Positions 25,700-41,772 are shown, counted from the first letter of the stretch. The stretch: DNA of 64,000 nucleotides from Arabidopsis thaliana (GCF_000001735.4 NC_003076.8:9052001-9116000), one strand, 5' to 3'. The notes: a model not told the origin generated them from the sequence alone. Translations and numbers: made by a program.

Positions 25700-27540
25700 A
25701 GAATCGTTCACACTGGTTACAGAATTTGACCGAGCCGCCAAAAGAGAAGTGAAGTAGTGCCCTTTATTAACGCTGGAATTCCTCGATGGAATTTGATGTC
25801 TCTGGTGATTTTAACTAGTTCCGAGCTCTAATTTCTGTTTTATGTGATGTTTTGATTTTTATAGTCCATTTTGCCAAAGTTAATGTATATTAAAAAAAAT
25901 AATACAAAATCCAAAAAATATTGTAGTTCTAAGTGCTGCGGCGGGACTAGATTATAAGGTGTGCTACTATACATTGGTTTGTTTTTTCCAAAGTTTTTCT
26001 TTTCTTTTTAACATTCTATTCTCTTGTACCTAATCATTTAACATCTATTAAATTTTAACTTCTACAATGATTTATTTAATAATAAAATCCAGCATCCTAC
26101 CCCATAATTTTTTTAATCTCATATTCTGATTTTCTTAAATATTTTTAGTTACATATTAAAATAACTTATCAAGTGAAATTAAATTAAGGTAACTAAAATT
26201 TAATTAAATTTGTCATTTATTTTATAATCTTATTGTTGAGATGTATTTTTTAAAGAGATGTCTGAAAGTTAAAACAAAAGTGTATGTGAAGATAATAAAA
26301 AAAAACATTATGAGGGAAACAAATTTATAATAAATTAGATATTGTTCTCTATGTTCAAATCAAGTGAAACAAGTCTTTATTTGTAGAGAAAATAAAAATA
26401 AAGCGTTTTGATATTTTGATATAAACCATAAAAATTAAATTAGTTTATACAATAATTGATCTTATATAGGAGTAAAATAAAAATCTTATAAATTTCTACA
26501 TCAAGTAAAAAAAAACACATGTCACATGTGGTCTCATATTTTGTTTTCAACATGTTGAATCTTTAACTATGTTGAATCCACAAATGATTTTTTTTTGTTT
26601 TTTCAACACCATCATTAATACAAATCTAAGGTACGTAGTACTAATTGTTTGTTTTGCAAACTGATTTTCTATTTAAAAATATGAAACCATCTAAATACAT
26701 TAGATTTGTGTTGTTGTCGAAGCTATATTGTAATAATTAAACAGTTGAATAATTTATTGAAAACAAAATCTAAAGACCTCCATTGCACATAGTCTAAAAA
26801 AACAAAAGCAAACATACCTTTTCACTCACTAGATGAAGAATGGCCGCAACATGGAGTATGCATATTCATACTCATACTCTCAATGGACAAATTTAAGTGA
26901 GAGTATGCATATTCTAATTTATCAATCTCTCCAGTCTCCACCATGGATTTTGTATAGGTCGTCGTCAATGCATCCTAGACAAAGTTGAAGCCTTTGTATT
27001 TTTACCTATGATATATAAACGTAAGCACAACCATGTATCGTACTTAGCTTGGCAAAAGAAAGCAGATTAAAGAATATTACATGAGAATATAAAATTTTCA
27101 TTTTTTTTGAGAATATCAAATTTTCATTGATATAATATTTAGTAGGTATAGATATATCAAATGATTTCCTCTAAACATATGCTTACAACTAGTTCAATGA
27201 CATTCTAACCCTATATATAAACAATAGTCCTTGGGAAATTTTGACACAAGTGAAGCCCTACACTTGGAAAATATCGAGAGCAGCATTAATTAGACAATGA
27301 ACAAATAACAACTGGGAAGATTGAGATTTTGTCAGAACTTTGGTTTCCAAAAACAAGACCGCACATAATCTATTGATTCAAAGACCAATTTATGTTTTGT
27401 TCTTCTGTATGTTTCTATAAAAGAATTTTGTCTAGTTAAATTATATGCATACTATGGATGTGAGATCCGAGTTTGGATATTTCACTTGTGGATTGGTTCT
27501 ATTTGGTTCTTTTCTCTTCCAACATAAATGTAGTAAACAA
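25700..27540. other. Intergenic DNA between the two myrosinase genes
   Basis: AT-rich. A short imperfect palindrome around GAGTATGCATATTC lies at 26854-26916. No gene or clear mobile-element boundaries. Confidence 0.4.
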
Positions 27541-27677
27541 AGTCTTTATTATTATTGATCATCTTTTATTAGGATTTTATTTTAATACATATGGTAGAAA
27601 AAGCTCCTTATCTATGGAGCAAGTAGAAAGAGGAAACATGAAGATGATCTTGGTGGACATATAGTGGATTGGATATT

Positions 27678-30350
<2,673 letters not shown>

Positions 30351-30405
30351 TTATTAGTAGTGTGTATGTTTTTGTGTTGCATGGAAGCCTAGTGCCAATC
30401 TAGGG

Positions 30406-30413
30406 TTTATATA
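30406..30413 (-). promoter_or_regulatory. TATA box of TGG1
   Basis: On the minus strand TATATAAA sits 59 bp before the ATG, inside the CAAAGGCTATATAAACCCTA block shared with TGG2. Confidence 0.75.
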
Positions 30414-30470
30414 GCCTTTGTTAGAGAAGAGTGACGTATACATTACCTTGTCTTAGCGTCATGATATTTT

Positions 30471-30500
30471 GGGAGGTTAAGGTGACATGAATCCCGTGGG
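30471..30500 (-). promoter_or_regulatory. Conserved upstream block of TGG1
   Basis: Reverse-strand counterpart of 20616-20645, with one mismatch in about 29 positions. It lies about 58 bp upstream of the TATA box. Confidence 0.55.
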
Positions 30501-30509
30501 ATTGCTTAC

Positions 30510-31090
30510 TCTACCTGAATGTAACAATTTTTTATTTTTAAATGTTTGTTTACACTTTTCGGACTGCTTTGCTTTTCAATTGATCATTTTAATGTGTTGC
30601 ATTCTTTTACTCAGTTGTGAACTGTTAATTACTATCGTTATCTCATGTTATCCTCATACGGAACACGACTTGCAGCACAAACTAAGTCACATTTTCAATT
30701 GATTGGTCAACAGTCATACAGTATAATATGTATTAAACGTTCTCGCAAAACTAGAAGTCCATGCATCAAGATTGGTTTGTGGCATTAGACTGTTTTCAAA
30801 TAGGTTCTTCTCGAGGTGGTCATAAGTAAGCCAAGGTTGGCTTAGCAAGTGCAGATGTGAGGAAACGGGAGCAATGAAACAAAAAATAGATTTCTTGTCC
30901 TTCTACTTAAGGGGCAAAGAGAAGCGTTTTTGCTACCGAGAAAGTGAACATTATAAGTTTAAAGTCTCATAAGTTAGAATTGACGCCATGCCATTATTCA
31001 GAATATACATATTAGAAATATGATCAAGTGTTAAATTTAGAGTAACAACGACTTTGTTAAGATAATAAAAGAAAATAGTTACATGAATCG
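30510..31090. other. Intergenic DNA upstream of TGG1
   Basis: No gene or repeat boundary recognised. Confidence 0.4.
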
Positions 31091-31094
31091 TTTG

Positions 31095-31270
31095 CCATTC
31101 ATCACGAGCCTTACCGCTCACACCTCACAGCACAGCATATCTCGTATGAATGGATTTTGGGCGATCGATACTTTATCACATGAAACTAGAGACTCTCTAT
31201 CCAAAAGACAATAAATATAAACCAACCACCCTTTTGCTTTTTTTTAATCGTTATTAAAATTGGAGGTGCT
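31095..31270. repeat. TGG1-distal copy of an inverted duplicated upstream block
   Basis: Inverted counterpart of 19510-19680, as described there. It sits about 0.75-0.92 kb upstream of the TGG1 ATG. Confidence 0.65.
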
Positions 31271-31279
31271 TTATCATAT

Positions 31280-32280
31280 GCAGAACTGTTATCTTCCATA
31301 CTTTTTTTCGGGGATTGAGGATCATGTAAATTATTTCCTTTTTTAGAAATATCCGATGATATTAACAAAGTTTTAATTTGGTACTGTGAAAGAAATTTCG
31401 TATTTAAAACTTAAGAAGTATAGAAAGAAAATTTGAACATTGTTTAGCATTTTGTAAATGTTTGATATTTAAATGGTATTTTCCCTATTTCTTAGGGAAA
31501 ATTACACAATTGAGACTTTTAGAATTTTGATAGTACCTCATTGCAATGACAACTTCTTATTGCATTCTATGATATCTTGTTGAGTTAGAATATTAAATTA
31601 CCATGAAAGTAGTCTTTTTTGTACGTATACATTGTGCTAATTCAATGTTGACGTACTTAAACAAAAACATGGTGTAAAATGCAATTTAATAAGTGCATGC
31701 ATCACATATTTTAGGTGGTTCGTATGATATACCATATTATAGGTATGTCAAAATGAATTGAAGTTAATTTTTCAACTCAACCCAAACCAATCCAACTCAT
31801 GGATCTAATGAGTTGTTGGAAATTTGATAATTAATGAATCAATGGATTAATGAGTGTAATGATTTGGGTTGGAATAATTGGTTGAAATAGATTAGTGGAT
31901 TACCCATAACCAAATTGACAAAATAACCAAATGTGTAAACCAAATATAACTGAATAAAATGTTTAAACCAATTTTAGTAAACAGAAGCAAACACAAATTT
32001 CTCACATCTTTCATCATCGATCTCTCATTCTCTCTCAAAATCAAAATTTCTGTCAAATACACGATCTCACCATTTTTCCGCAAAAAATGCGAGTTCGCTT
32101 TTTAGCGTCAAAACATAATTCTATAGTTCTTTGCTAACAATACGGTTCATAATTTCCAGCTAAAAATAAGAGAATGAATTTTTCTCGCAAAAATATGTGA
32201 TTCCGTATAGTTTCCACAAAAACGTGAGTCAATATTTTTCCCGCAAAAATGCGGTTCCGCAATTTTCCTCCCAAGAGGGC
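31280..32280. other. Intergenic DNA with degenerate CGCAAAAATGCG-type repeats
   Basis: 32070-32260 contains several imperfect copies of a CGCAAAAATGCGGTTCCGC-like word. 31740-31910 has TAGGTATGTCAAAATG followed by CAACTCA/AACCCAA words, which may be one end of a decayed hAT-like element. Neither is complete. Confidence 0.35.
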
Positions 32281-32299
32281 ACATATCAGTGTACGTACT

Positions 32300-32750
32300 A
32301 TACATGTATTAGAGTTTTTATTTCCTAAATTAGATCATATTAGGAATAAAACAAAATATGATACTTTATATTTTAAAGTTGTAATTTGATATATATTAAT
32401 ATTATATAATGCTTGTAGTAAATTCTACACTAATATTCTCCTCTCATTGTCAATTGGTTTTGAGTTGAAAGCCTATAATTTCTAATATGGTATCAGAGCC
32501 AGATTGACCCACTAGACACTTTTCCAAATAAAGGGGTTTCTCACCTCTGCGGTTCGTATAAGTGATCCGTCTTGTTATGGTATTTCCAATATATTAAGTT
32601 TGGATTGTTCTTGTTAGACCGTTTCTCACAAATTCTCAAAGACTTATTAGATAGGGAAATTGTCCCACATTGGAAGTTTGATAAATTCAACATTAAATTT
32701 TTTTACTTATTGCCAATTTGTTTTAAGATGAAAACCTGTGATTTTTAATA
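32300..32750 (+). mobile_element. Degenerate LTR retroelement, possibly TRIM-like
   Basis: TGGTATCAGAGCCA at 32488-32501 is the canonical primer-binding site complementary to initiator tRNA-Met. The sequence just before it (about 32443-32487) resembles about 32703-32746 (CAATTTGTTTTAAGATGAAAAC...TTTTTAATA). This suggests two LTR copies around a very short interior with no coding domain. CCCACATTGGAAG at 32662-32674 is a typical plant LTR word. The left LTR start was not located. Confidence 0.55.
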
Positions 32751-32759
32751 AGCATTACA

Positions 32760-33500
32760 AATATTTAAGAACTAGGGTTATATAAAAATACATCGTATAC
32801 GTACATGCGATATTGCTTACATGAAATAAAGCAATTAGGTACAAGAAAATATGAACTAAACAAGACTAACTAGGGAATTTTGGGCATATGAAAAGATGAT
32901 CTTAGCTTCCTTCTTGCTTTCTCATGTTCCTATAACACTTCTCCTTGTTAATAATTGGTGGATCCAAATGAAGCCCAAGATGAGAAGTCCATTAACCCAT
33001 GTTACTAGGGTTTTACCAAGTAGAGATACATATTAATTTGTCTTAAGAACATCAATGTAAGACAACCTTGCAACTCTCCTCTTTCCATTTTTTTGAAATC
33101 AAATCTAAAGTTTTAGTGTTCTTGGTGACAATCTAAATACAATTTCCTCTTTTACATTTCTTGTTCAATAAAGCTCAATGAGCCATCTTAATTATCTATG
33201 TCAATTAAGCTTGAATCTTTCTTGTTTGAGATTGTCAACATTAATGTGTCTTTGGTCCTACCTCAAAAGTGAGATAAGAAATAAGTCTAGTGATATTGTT
33301 ATCTAACTACCAAAATCAAATCCGCATGTCGCATTGTCGCATGTTACTAACATAAAAAAAGAAAATATAGTTTCCATTATAAACAAGACCTTAATTAACA
33401 TCTGAGAGATTAATAATCTTTTCCAGTATATATATAGCTGTGGAATTATGTGCAACAGCTAAGCTTGGACCATATCATAGCGTAGTATCTTATGATTCAA
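32760..33500. other. Intergenic DNA 3' of the PP2C gene
   Basis: AT-rich; no gene or repeat recognised. Confidence 0.4.
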
Positions 33501-33511
33501 ATGTCCATAGT

Positions 33512-35372
33512 TCAACTTGGTTGTTCCTTGTTCTGTAAGAAAAGACATATTACTGTAATATCATCTACCTTCGTATACTTAAGCCTTTTCTTCCATGCAG
33601 CTTCAGCCGCCTCCGCCACCATTTTAGCGGCCGAAGCTTGCTTTTTCCCGGAACTCCATATAAGCGATACAACTTCATCATTGCTAAGCATATCCCAAAC
33701 CTACGATGACAATATTTTATACCAAGGAGTTTTATTAAACTTTTGAACTGAAAACAAAAAAATCTATATTTGAATCATATATATGTGCTATTACCCCGTC
33801 AGTAGCGAGTACAAGGAACTGGTCTTTAGAAGTAATTCGGTGTTGAGAGATTTCAGGAACCGCAATAACACCATGGTCTTTGAGCCTGAAATCTCCAAAA
33901 GCTCTTGACATGGCTAATCCTGGTATGTTTTGGTTTGGTAACCACACCCTTTGGCTGCTTGGTTCTGTTTTCATTGCGAAAACACGACCTTTGCACATCC
34001 TGATCCTCTCTGCTTCACCTGAAACGCTAGAACTCGCTAAATAAATATCATCAACCATCTAACAATAAAACCTTTCCTTAGCCAAAAAAAGGAGTAAAAA
34101 AAACATACTAGGAACATCAGGTGTTAGGTCTGATGTTAACTGTACTGCCTTGATCTCACCATCTTCAGTCATTGTCCCCAATACTGCCCTTGAATCACCA
34201 AGGTTCGCTATCACAAGATCATCTCCCTGAAGCAATTTAACATTTTACCAAAACAAAATAATAAAAAATCCAGTAAGCTCCAACTAGTGAAAATTTAGGC
34301 TTTGAATGGTGGCAGCAGAAAAAAAAAGTGAATAATTATTTTTTGGCTAGACATTAGCTTTTTGTTCACTATTCATAAGTTTAGGTCTATATTGGTGCAT
34401 ACCAAGAAAAAACAAAACTTGCAGCAGAAGAAGAAACACTAATCTTGTCTGTTGGCCACAGAATTGAATGGTCCGTTACCACCATTCAAACCCTTTTTAA
34501 AAGTTGCGGGGAAACAGAGAAAATAAATGTACCTGAGTTATGGCAACCACACCAGTGGAGCCACTGAAAGAGCAATTAAAGACTTGAAGATTAAGCTCTC
34601 TATCAATGAGTCTAAAGGCAGTAAAACAAGCCTTTTCCCATTTTGAAGCTTCTTCTTCACAAACATTAGATTCTTGGTTTAGCTCTTCCTTTAGTGCTAA
34701 CAAAACCGATGGCAATCTATTCCTCACCATTTTGCTCACCATGTGCCCATTTTTGCCGTGTCCATCAAACACTCCACATAGCTCTGTATCTCTTGTTCCA
34801 TATCCCTACGGGATTAAAATTAAACAATTTCTACTATTTAAATCTAATCAGTTCACTTAATTCTACTCAATAATAAGATAGATGAAACTTTAAATACATT
34901 TTTCAATCTGCGTGAGAAATGTCATGTGAAATGAATGTAATTTTAATGCAATCATACATTTCTTTATATATAAAGTTTATATGAATTGAAAATCCTTCAT
35001 TATGTTTTTGATATCAAAGAACTTCAAATATATTTCACAAGTAACACACAAAAAATTGAGACTAACACTTCAAACAGATTTTACGTTATGCGCATTTGAA
35101 TCTACCCCTAAACTTTGTTGGTCATCTATGGTAATGATTTATAGAAAATATATAGCAAAAATAATGTCAAGATGGTCTACCTGGTAAAGAACAGCATGAT
35201 CTTGGTTAAGCACTTTGGTTCCTTGTATGGAGCAGACCGAACCGAGTCGATGAACCGGAAGGTCTTGATCTAAACCGAACTCTTCTCCATAACACACCAC
35301 ATTTCCATCACCGTGCTCATTATCCTCATGAATCTCCGATTGAGAAGACGGTAACGAAAAGCAATGACCCAT
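33512..35372 (-). CDS. Protein phosphatase 2C (PP2C72-type)
   Basis: Five exons: 35372-35181, 34805-34533, 34226-34109, 34018-33795 and 33700-33512, encoding 331 aa. All PP2C core motifs are visible: NQDHAVLYQ, CGVFDGHGKNGH, SGSTGVVAITQ, DDLVIANLGDSRAVLG, LAMSRAFGDFRLK, LATDGVWDMLSNDEVV and VDDITVICLFL. The acidic metal ligands are intact, so an active Mn/Mg-dependent Ser/Thr phosphatase is expected. The N-terminus MGHCFSLP has Gly2 and Cys4, a pattern for N-myristoylation plus palmitoylation, which suggests membrane association. From memory this is AT5G26010, named probable protein phosphatase 2C 72. Its substrate is unknown. Confidence 0.95.
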
Positions 35373-35399
35373 ATAATCTCTCTTTCCGATCAGATTCTC

Positions 35400-38300
35400 A
35401 CCAAAGTGACCAAAGAGAATGACTTCGAAGAATAATTCTTATAAACAAAAATAAAACCTTATGTTAATCGGATCGCAGATCTTATAATATACATTGAATA
35501 TGAAAAGCCTCTGCTTAGATATCTTTTATAAAGCTGTCTTTCCATATATAAACATTATTACTGTTTACGTGGCACCAACTTGAATTCCAAGTGTCAATGA
35601 AATCAATTTATTATGTGATAATATGTATATACGTTGACATATATGCTATGTAATAATGTATACACATTTATGTTGTCCGTGTTTTGCTTGAAAGGGCAAG
35701 TTCTGATCCTTGCACTACTTTGACAAGGCATTCTACTTATAGATCATATCCCGTTTTTTCAACAGAATAATTTATTAATTAAATACTTAAATATCTTACA
35801 TAAGAATTATTGAGGAACTTTGAAGTTATTTGAATTATAGGGTCAATTTGTTTGAGGAGAACCCCCGCTGAGCTAGCAGGATTTGTGAATTGTAAGAGAA
35901 CTATACTGTATATAGAAGCAAAAGGTTTGTTGTTGGTGCCGGATTTCGATATAAATCCGATTTTTGACCCCAAAAAACTCGATCTATCGACTTCCCACTT
36001 AACATAAAAAAACAAAACAAGTATTTTTTGTGATAAAGTACACATGACCTAGCAAGAATAAAAGTATAGAACTCATCTTTTATCACAGCTAGCATTTTAG
36101 AAGTCGTTATTGAAACCCTAGTTTGTCACCTCTGATTTATTCAAAAACAACAATGTCAAAACGGTTAAATCTCGGCTATTAAAATTCCCTGATTTTTTTT
36201 TTTTGGAGTGAACTCTTTTGTTTATTAGATACAAAACCGAACTAGAATGGACAAAGAAAGAGATTGAAATATGAATCAAAGAGACAGTACTTATTTTCTT
36301 GATGAGATGTGAACTGAAATTACAAATGAATGGTCTAATATGTTGTTGATGCTAAGCTGTCAAAAGTTGTCCATTTTCTTGATCAACATCATTCTCCTTT
36401 ATAGCCTAGCTCTCTTAATAATATCATTGAATAGTCGAGTTGTAACGTCTCTAACTTAATAACGATCATTTATCTCAACGATCCGTAACACATTATAAAA
36501 AACATTTATCTCAAACACATTATAATGTCAAACCAGTATCTAGCATAACATGCAAAGAAGCATTAGATTACCTGGACCCGTGCCTACCACACGTTACAAC
36601 CACAATCTATTAATCAATCATGTTGTGAAGGTTTTAAGTATGTGGACCGTCAAGCGACAACAACACAAATTCGCCAAAACCTATGTAAATGTTTCGAGAC
36701 AAGACATCGATACAATTATTCCTCAGATGAATTTCTTCTCGAAATGCCTAAATTATGTGGCATTGCTTTTGCGTTTTAATTCCATTTGAAAACAAACTGC
36801 CCAAGGTAAAGTTTTAGATTTAAATTTTAGAAATTTTATTAATATTTTAAAGTTAAGATTATTCTTTCTCTGGTTTTCTTCATTTTTATGTTGAATCATA
36901 TATGTTAATGTCATTGGTTGTCACAACTAAAAATTATTTTTTGTTGATAAAAAAAATATTTGATAACTATTTCAGAAACAAGTAAATAAATTTGAAATAA
37001 AATCCAAATTGGGTGTGACTGGTGAACAAAATAGTAGAAAAACATTTCTACTGATTTCATCCCAATTTATTTTTGCTAATTTTAAATTAGATCAAAATTA
37101 GATAATTATTTATCCTTTTAAACAAAACAAAACAAAAACCTCTGCTAATTTCCAAATAATTTGTGCAGCATTATGGTTTGAAGTAAAAAAATTGGAATCA
37201 TATCAATGACATTATAAATGGAAATATATGAACCTTAATATTTACAATAAACTTAATAAATTGAAATTTCAATTCCTTTATCACGACTCATGATCGACCT
37301 TCTGAACACTATGAGCCTATGAAAATTTTGCAAAATGAATTAAAAAACACACAACTAATACTACAACAATCTAAAACTACATATAGTCCTCAGCAAAAAA
37401 AAGAAAAGAAAAACTGATTCGCATATAATGAACTGAAACCAAATTTAACAGAGGAACACAAACCGAATTGAAAATAAGATACTAACAGAATGGATATTAA
37501 ACTTAAAAACCATAACCAAACTTATATTGAACCGAGAACTGAATAGATATCTAAAATATCATAAATACAATAATATAAAATATTAGTTATTTTTAGATCA
37601 ATAGCTAAAAACTATCCAAAGAACCAAAATGAAAAATCCGAAAAAATTCAAATACAAAAAGAAACTCAAATAACTGAAGCAAAAATATACAAAAAATATC
37701 CAAAATACCCAAACATAGCCGAAAAACCCAAAAATATCCAAAATACCCCAAATAACTTGACAATACCCAAAATATTTTTGGTTAGAATTGAAAAAAAAAA
37801 ACTCAAAAATATTTCTGTTCTATACCGATTTCTTGTTCAAAGAACCAAACCGACTGAACCTGAACCAAAATTTCCAAATCAAAATCATATAACTAATCAT
37901 ATAATCTAAAAGCTACATATTCTAAAAACTCATGGATAGTGGATTTTCCATTCTTGTAGTATGTCTCATATGTATACAATTCTACGCACCTTTCAATCTT
38001 GTCTATGGAAAGGCTTGCCATTTTCCGGTTGAAATTGAACACAAAACTTGTTGAGCTACAAAATTATTGATCGATGACATAAAATCCGTTTCAAAAAGGC
38101 GGTTGGTGCGTCCAGTTGAATTACCTTGACGAAATAATGCAAAAGGCCTACAAGAACACAAATATCTATAAAGAGAGGACTAAAGCTTTACTTGATAAGA
38201 AGATCTTTTTAAGAGTTCACGAGCATAGAAATCAAGAGATACACCATAAAACATAATTTGTTATTGATTTTGTCATTAGTTTTTTCATTAATATTTTGTT

Positions 38301-38595
38301 TTACATATTAGGAAATTAACAACAAGTCAAACCTGAATAATCGGATTGGATCGACGATCTACAAATTTGAAAATTTTGGATCAATTCTTATGATTTTAAA
38401 TCAATCCTCCTAAAAAAGATTGATGTTAATCCAAACTACCCTTAGTGAACCTTATTTTTCTAAATATGTTTTAGTGTTATTGTTAGTAAATATTAGTAAA
38501 ACTTTAGGCAAAAACTATTTTGTACTTTTTTTTAAATAATATATATATAACCAAAGTTGGCCCTCACATTTTAAGGGCAACAAGCAAAAAAAAAA
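35400..38595. other. Long AT-rich intergenic region
   Basis: Mostly AT-rich. 37380-37910 is an AACCAAA/ATCCAAAA low-complexity tract. An 88-codon minus-strand ORF at 35779-36045 (contains SKSGTNNKPFASIYSIVLLQF) has protein-like composition but is not recognised. No splice-linked gene was found. Confidence 0.4.
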
Positions 38596-38597
38596 AT

Positions 38598-39341
38598 CTA
38601 ATTTATAGAGGCTTTTATAGATTTGGGCATATTTCAGCCCAAAGATTTGAAAAAACACACATTTCACTTGCCTTTACGGAGATGAGCATATTCTTCCTTT
38701 CTTCTTCATTCTTCGTCATCTTCATTCCTCATTCTTTATTTTTTTATTCCCAGAAAATGCATTAATCTCCTTCTACCTTTTGAACCCAATAGATTCATTT
38801 AAATTCGTTTTAGTAAAAGAAATTTAAAAGGGATGGTGTATAGGAACCCAATAATCCAATCTTAGACACATTAAATCAATTACATGTTTGGAGAATTCAA
38901 TCTCTTCAATCTCTTCAATTACATGTTTAACCAAAACTCGATTTTTGATATAAAATTACATGTTTATTCAATCGAATCACCATTTTTAATTCAAAATCAA
39001 ATTAAATTTTTTACATGTTTGAGATTGGTGATAATAGATTAATAGAGACTTGATCCTCCATGACTTCCTTTCTCCCTCTTAATTTCTAAAATCGAAATGA
39101 AGATGCAAAGATTGTAGTAGTGATTTTCTAAATGTCGAGTAGATGGCTCTGAAATGGGGAACAATGTAGAAGATGCAGCAACAATGAAGTAAGTAAAGAA
39201 ATATTCAAAAGCTGTCAAGGGTGAAACCGTAAAAAACTATAACGTATAAGTACATAAATTTGTGAGTACTATGAGATATTTCTATATCCACAAAGGCATA
39301 AATTTTAATGTGCCAATCCCATAATTGATCCCTAATTTATA
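38598..39341. mobile_element. TIR DNA transposon copy A with 10-bp target duplication
   Basis: The element body is 38608-39331, starting GAGGCTTTTATAGATTTGGGCA and ending ...TGCCAATCCCATAATTGATCC. The two ends form an imperfect terminal inverted repeat. It is flanked by the direct repeat CTAATTTATA at 38598-38607 and 39332-39341. A 9-10 bp target duplication is typical of Mutator-like elements. No transposase ORF is present, so it is non-autonomous. Confidence 0.8.
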
Positions 39342-39428
39342 TCCAAAAAATAATGTTTAACCATTTGTGTATATATATATGGAAGTCAAATCTGCTATCT
39401 ATCGATCTTCCACCCAGTACTTAACTAG

Positions 39429-40347
39429 TAGAATTATAGGGGCTTTTATAAGAATGGGCATATATTGGGCTGAAAATTAGAAAATGAACACTTTCATAGA
39501 GAGTTTATAGGATTCGGCACTTCTCCTGACATACTATGACGATTTTGCCCTCAGAACAATTAAAGGAAGAAGACGGTGAAATCGTAAACTGATAAACACC
39601 AACTTCAGATTTCTTGAAACTTTTTGATGGAATAATTCCAAATCATAACTAGTTATCACCATAAACAAATTTTGCTTGCTAAATCTAAACCATAAAGATA
39701 ATTAGAAGGAATCCCCAATCAAAAACTAAACCCTAAAGATAATTGAAAGGGAACCCAAGTAAAAAAAAAAAAACACGCACATTAATAAATCTATCTCCAA
39801 ACATGAAATTCATCTTCTATATGTGAGGTACAGTGATCTTCGGCGGAGGTGTATAATTGAAATTTTGGTTTTGAAATTTTGGATCTTGGTTTTTCGATAG
39901 ATGAAAGAGATTTAACAAGGAAGCTTATCAAAATTGAAAAATTCAATCAAAATCACACAACAAGCACATAGAGAAACTCAAAATCAAAAATTAAAACCTC
40001 AAAATCGGAAATCAAAATTGGAAATCAAAATTGGAAATCAAAAATCAAAAACTAATCGTCGGATTAAGACACCACAATAATAAGCCGATGTAATGGCGCA
40101 GGCATTGACAATTCGTTTTGGGAATTGAATTCAAGAACCAATGATAATGGTTCTTGTGTCTTGCTGGGAATTTAGTTTTGGAAGATAACGAAAATGCAGC
40201 TTCAATTTAGAATTCAGTGATAAAGGGGCAAAATAGTCATTTCTGAGAATAAAGAGTACCTATATTTGTAAGTACATTTAAAAATGCCTATTTCAACAAA
40301 GGCATAGACTTAATTGTACCAATCCCATAATTGATCCTAGAATTATA
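39429..40347. mobile_element. TIR DNA transposon copy B with 10-bp target duplication
   Basis: The body is 39439-40337, starting GGGGCTTTTATAAGAATGGGCA and ending CCAATCCCATAATTGATCC. It is flanked by TAGAATTATA at 39429-39438 and 40338-40347. Its ends are the same family as copy A at 38608-39331, in the same orientation, and the interior is longer. Both are non-autonomous. Internal AAATCAAAATTGGAAATC-type short repeats lie near 39970-40050. Confidence 0.82.
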
Positions 40348-40828
40348 AGATGTGTTTAGAAAAAATCTGATACATAATTAACTATATCAAAGCTGGAAGC
40401 ACCTGCTTTCTTAGTTTTAGCTAGGACCAATTGTACTTCTTTTTTTTTTCTGGACAAAAGACCAATTGTACTTATAACATCTTTAATTAACTTCATAACG
40501 ATTATTTATCTCAACATCTATACAACTGTTATAAACAAAATCTTTGACTTAGATGACTTTCATCATAACTCGTAGGACATGGTGATTTTATATTTTGTAA
40601 CTTTCAAAATACAAATTTCTCATGTCTAACGATAAAAATCTAGATTAGAATATCTAACTAGAATAATTAGAGGTGTCAGACGGGCCGGCCCGCGCCCATC
40701 TAGCCCGCCCCGCAGTGGGCTTTCTTTTTTGGGCCGCGGCGGGTTGGCCCGTTTAGGACCACGGATAAAATTATCAGTGTCCAAGCCCGGCCCGCAAAGC
40801 CAAGCGGATATACGGGTCGGCCCGCGGG

Positions 40829-41118
40829 CATTTCTCTGCTACGCATCAAGGATTCTTGAGCTGTGGCATTGTCTGTACAAGGCAATATCTCGTCCAGAGC
40901 CGTATTGCTTGATGGTCTCTCAACCCATTCGCTCATTGCCACACATGTGTCTGCAGTACAAATCGAAGAAACTGTAGGAGAAGAAATGATAACAAGATCA
41001 CTAAGGTCAATACATTAGTTGATAGTTGAGAAACATGTAGTCAAAGATGAAAACATTACCGAGACCAAGAAAAGTCACCACAAGCATGACGATTGAAACT
41101 ACGATAAGCGCCACTCTC
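40829..41118 (-). pseudogene. Captured exon fragments of a plant membrane-protein gene
   Basis: Minus-strand exon 41118-41060 encodes RVALIVVSIVMLVVTFLGL, and exon 40950-40829 encodes DTCVAMSEWV...DEILPCTDNATAQESL. Both have splice signals (AG before, GTAATG after the first). The words resemble a plant multi-pass membrane family with DTCVAMxEWVxNPTAHTALDDILPCVDNATA. The exon that should lie between them is missing. The second fragment stops exactly where the GC-rich hAT subterminal repeat begins. I infer transduplication into the hAT element. The family name is from memory and not certain. Confidence 0.6.
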
Positions 41119-41772
41119 CTGCGAGTACAGAAATGACTATTATACATTTGTTTTTCAAAATCCAAAGATTCTGTAACAAATAGACTGTTAGGAGGAGTTT
41201 GTTACACAGAATCAAGGAAATGTCTTATGTGATTGGAGTTACTAGTCGATTTCTCAGTGATAGTAGCTACAGAAGAATCCAGTTTCGCTCCGATCTGATC
41301 GATTTCAGTTTGTACATTTGCAGGTAAAAGAACTTGAAGAACTGCAGCCTACTTGGCTGAAGCAAGATAATCTGAGATAGCTCTAAAACAAAAGGATCAT
41401 AAAAACAGAACCAAACTAAAACAAAAGTCAGGACGGAAACATAATTGTAACAAGTTAAACTCAAATGTGAAACAGAAAATGAACTTAAGTCAAGAGAAAG
41501 ACCTGCAACTTCTTAAACGCAAACATGATAACAGAAACATGAACTTAAACTCAAATCCAAACAAGAATATCAAACTTAAAATAAAATCTGCAACTCAACA
41601 TCCATCTGCATCATCCACAAGCGACTGGAAGGAAGGTAGAGTCTCATCTTCAGCATCAAATTTTTCATACTCCTCTACAAGTATCACACAAACTAACAAT
41701 GTTCATTCATAGACTAAGATTGTGTGACTATAAAACTTATGAAAAACAACTTACTTACCATTTTCATAAGAT

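Noticed and set aside
36550..36789. 79-codon plus-strand ORF starting MQRSIRLPG
   Set aside because: No domain, signal peptide, splice context or paralogue. AT-rich intergenic background.
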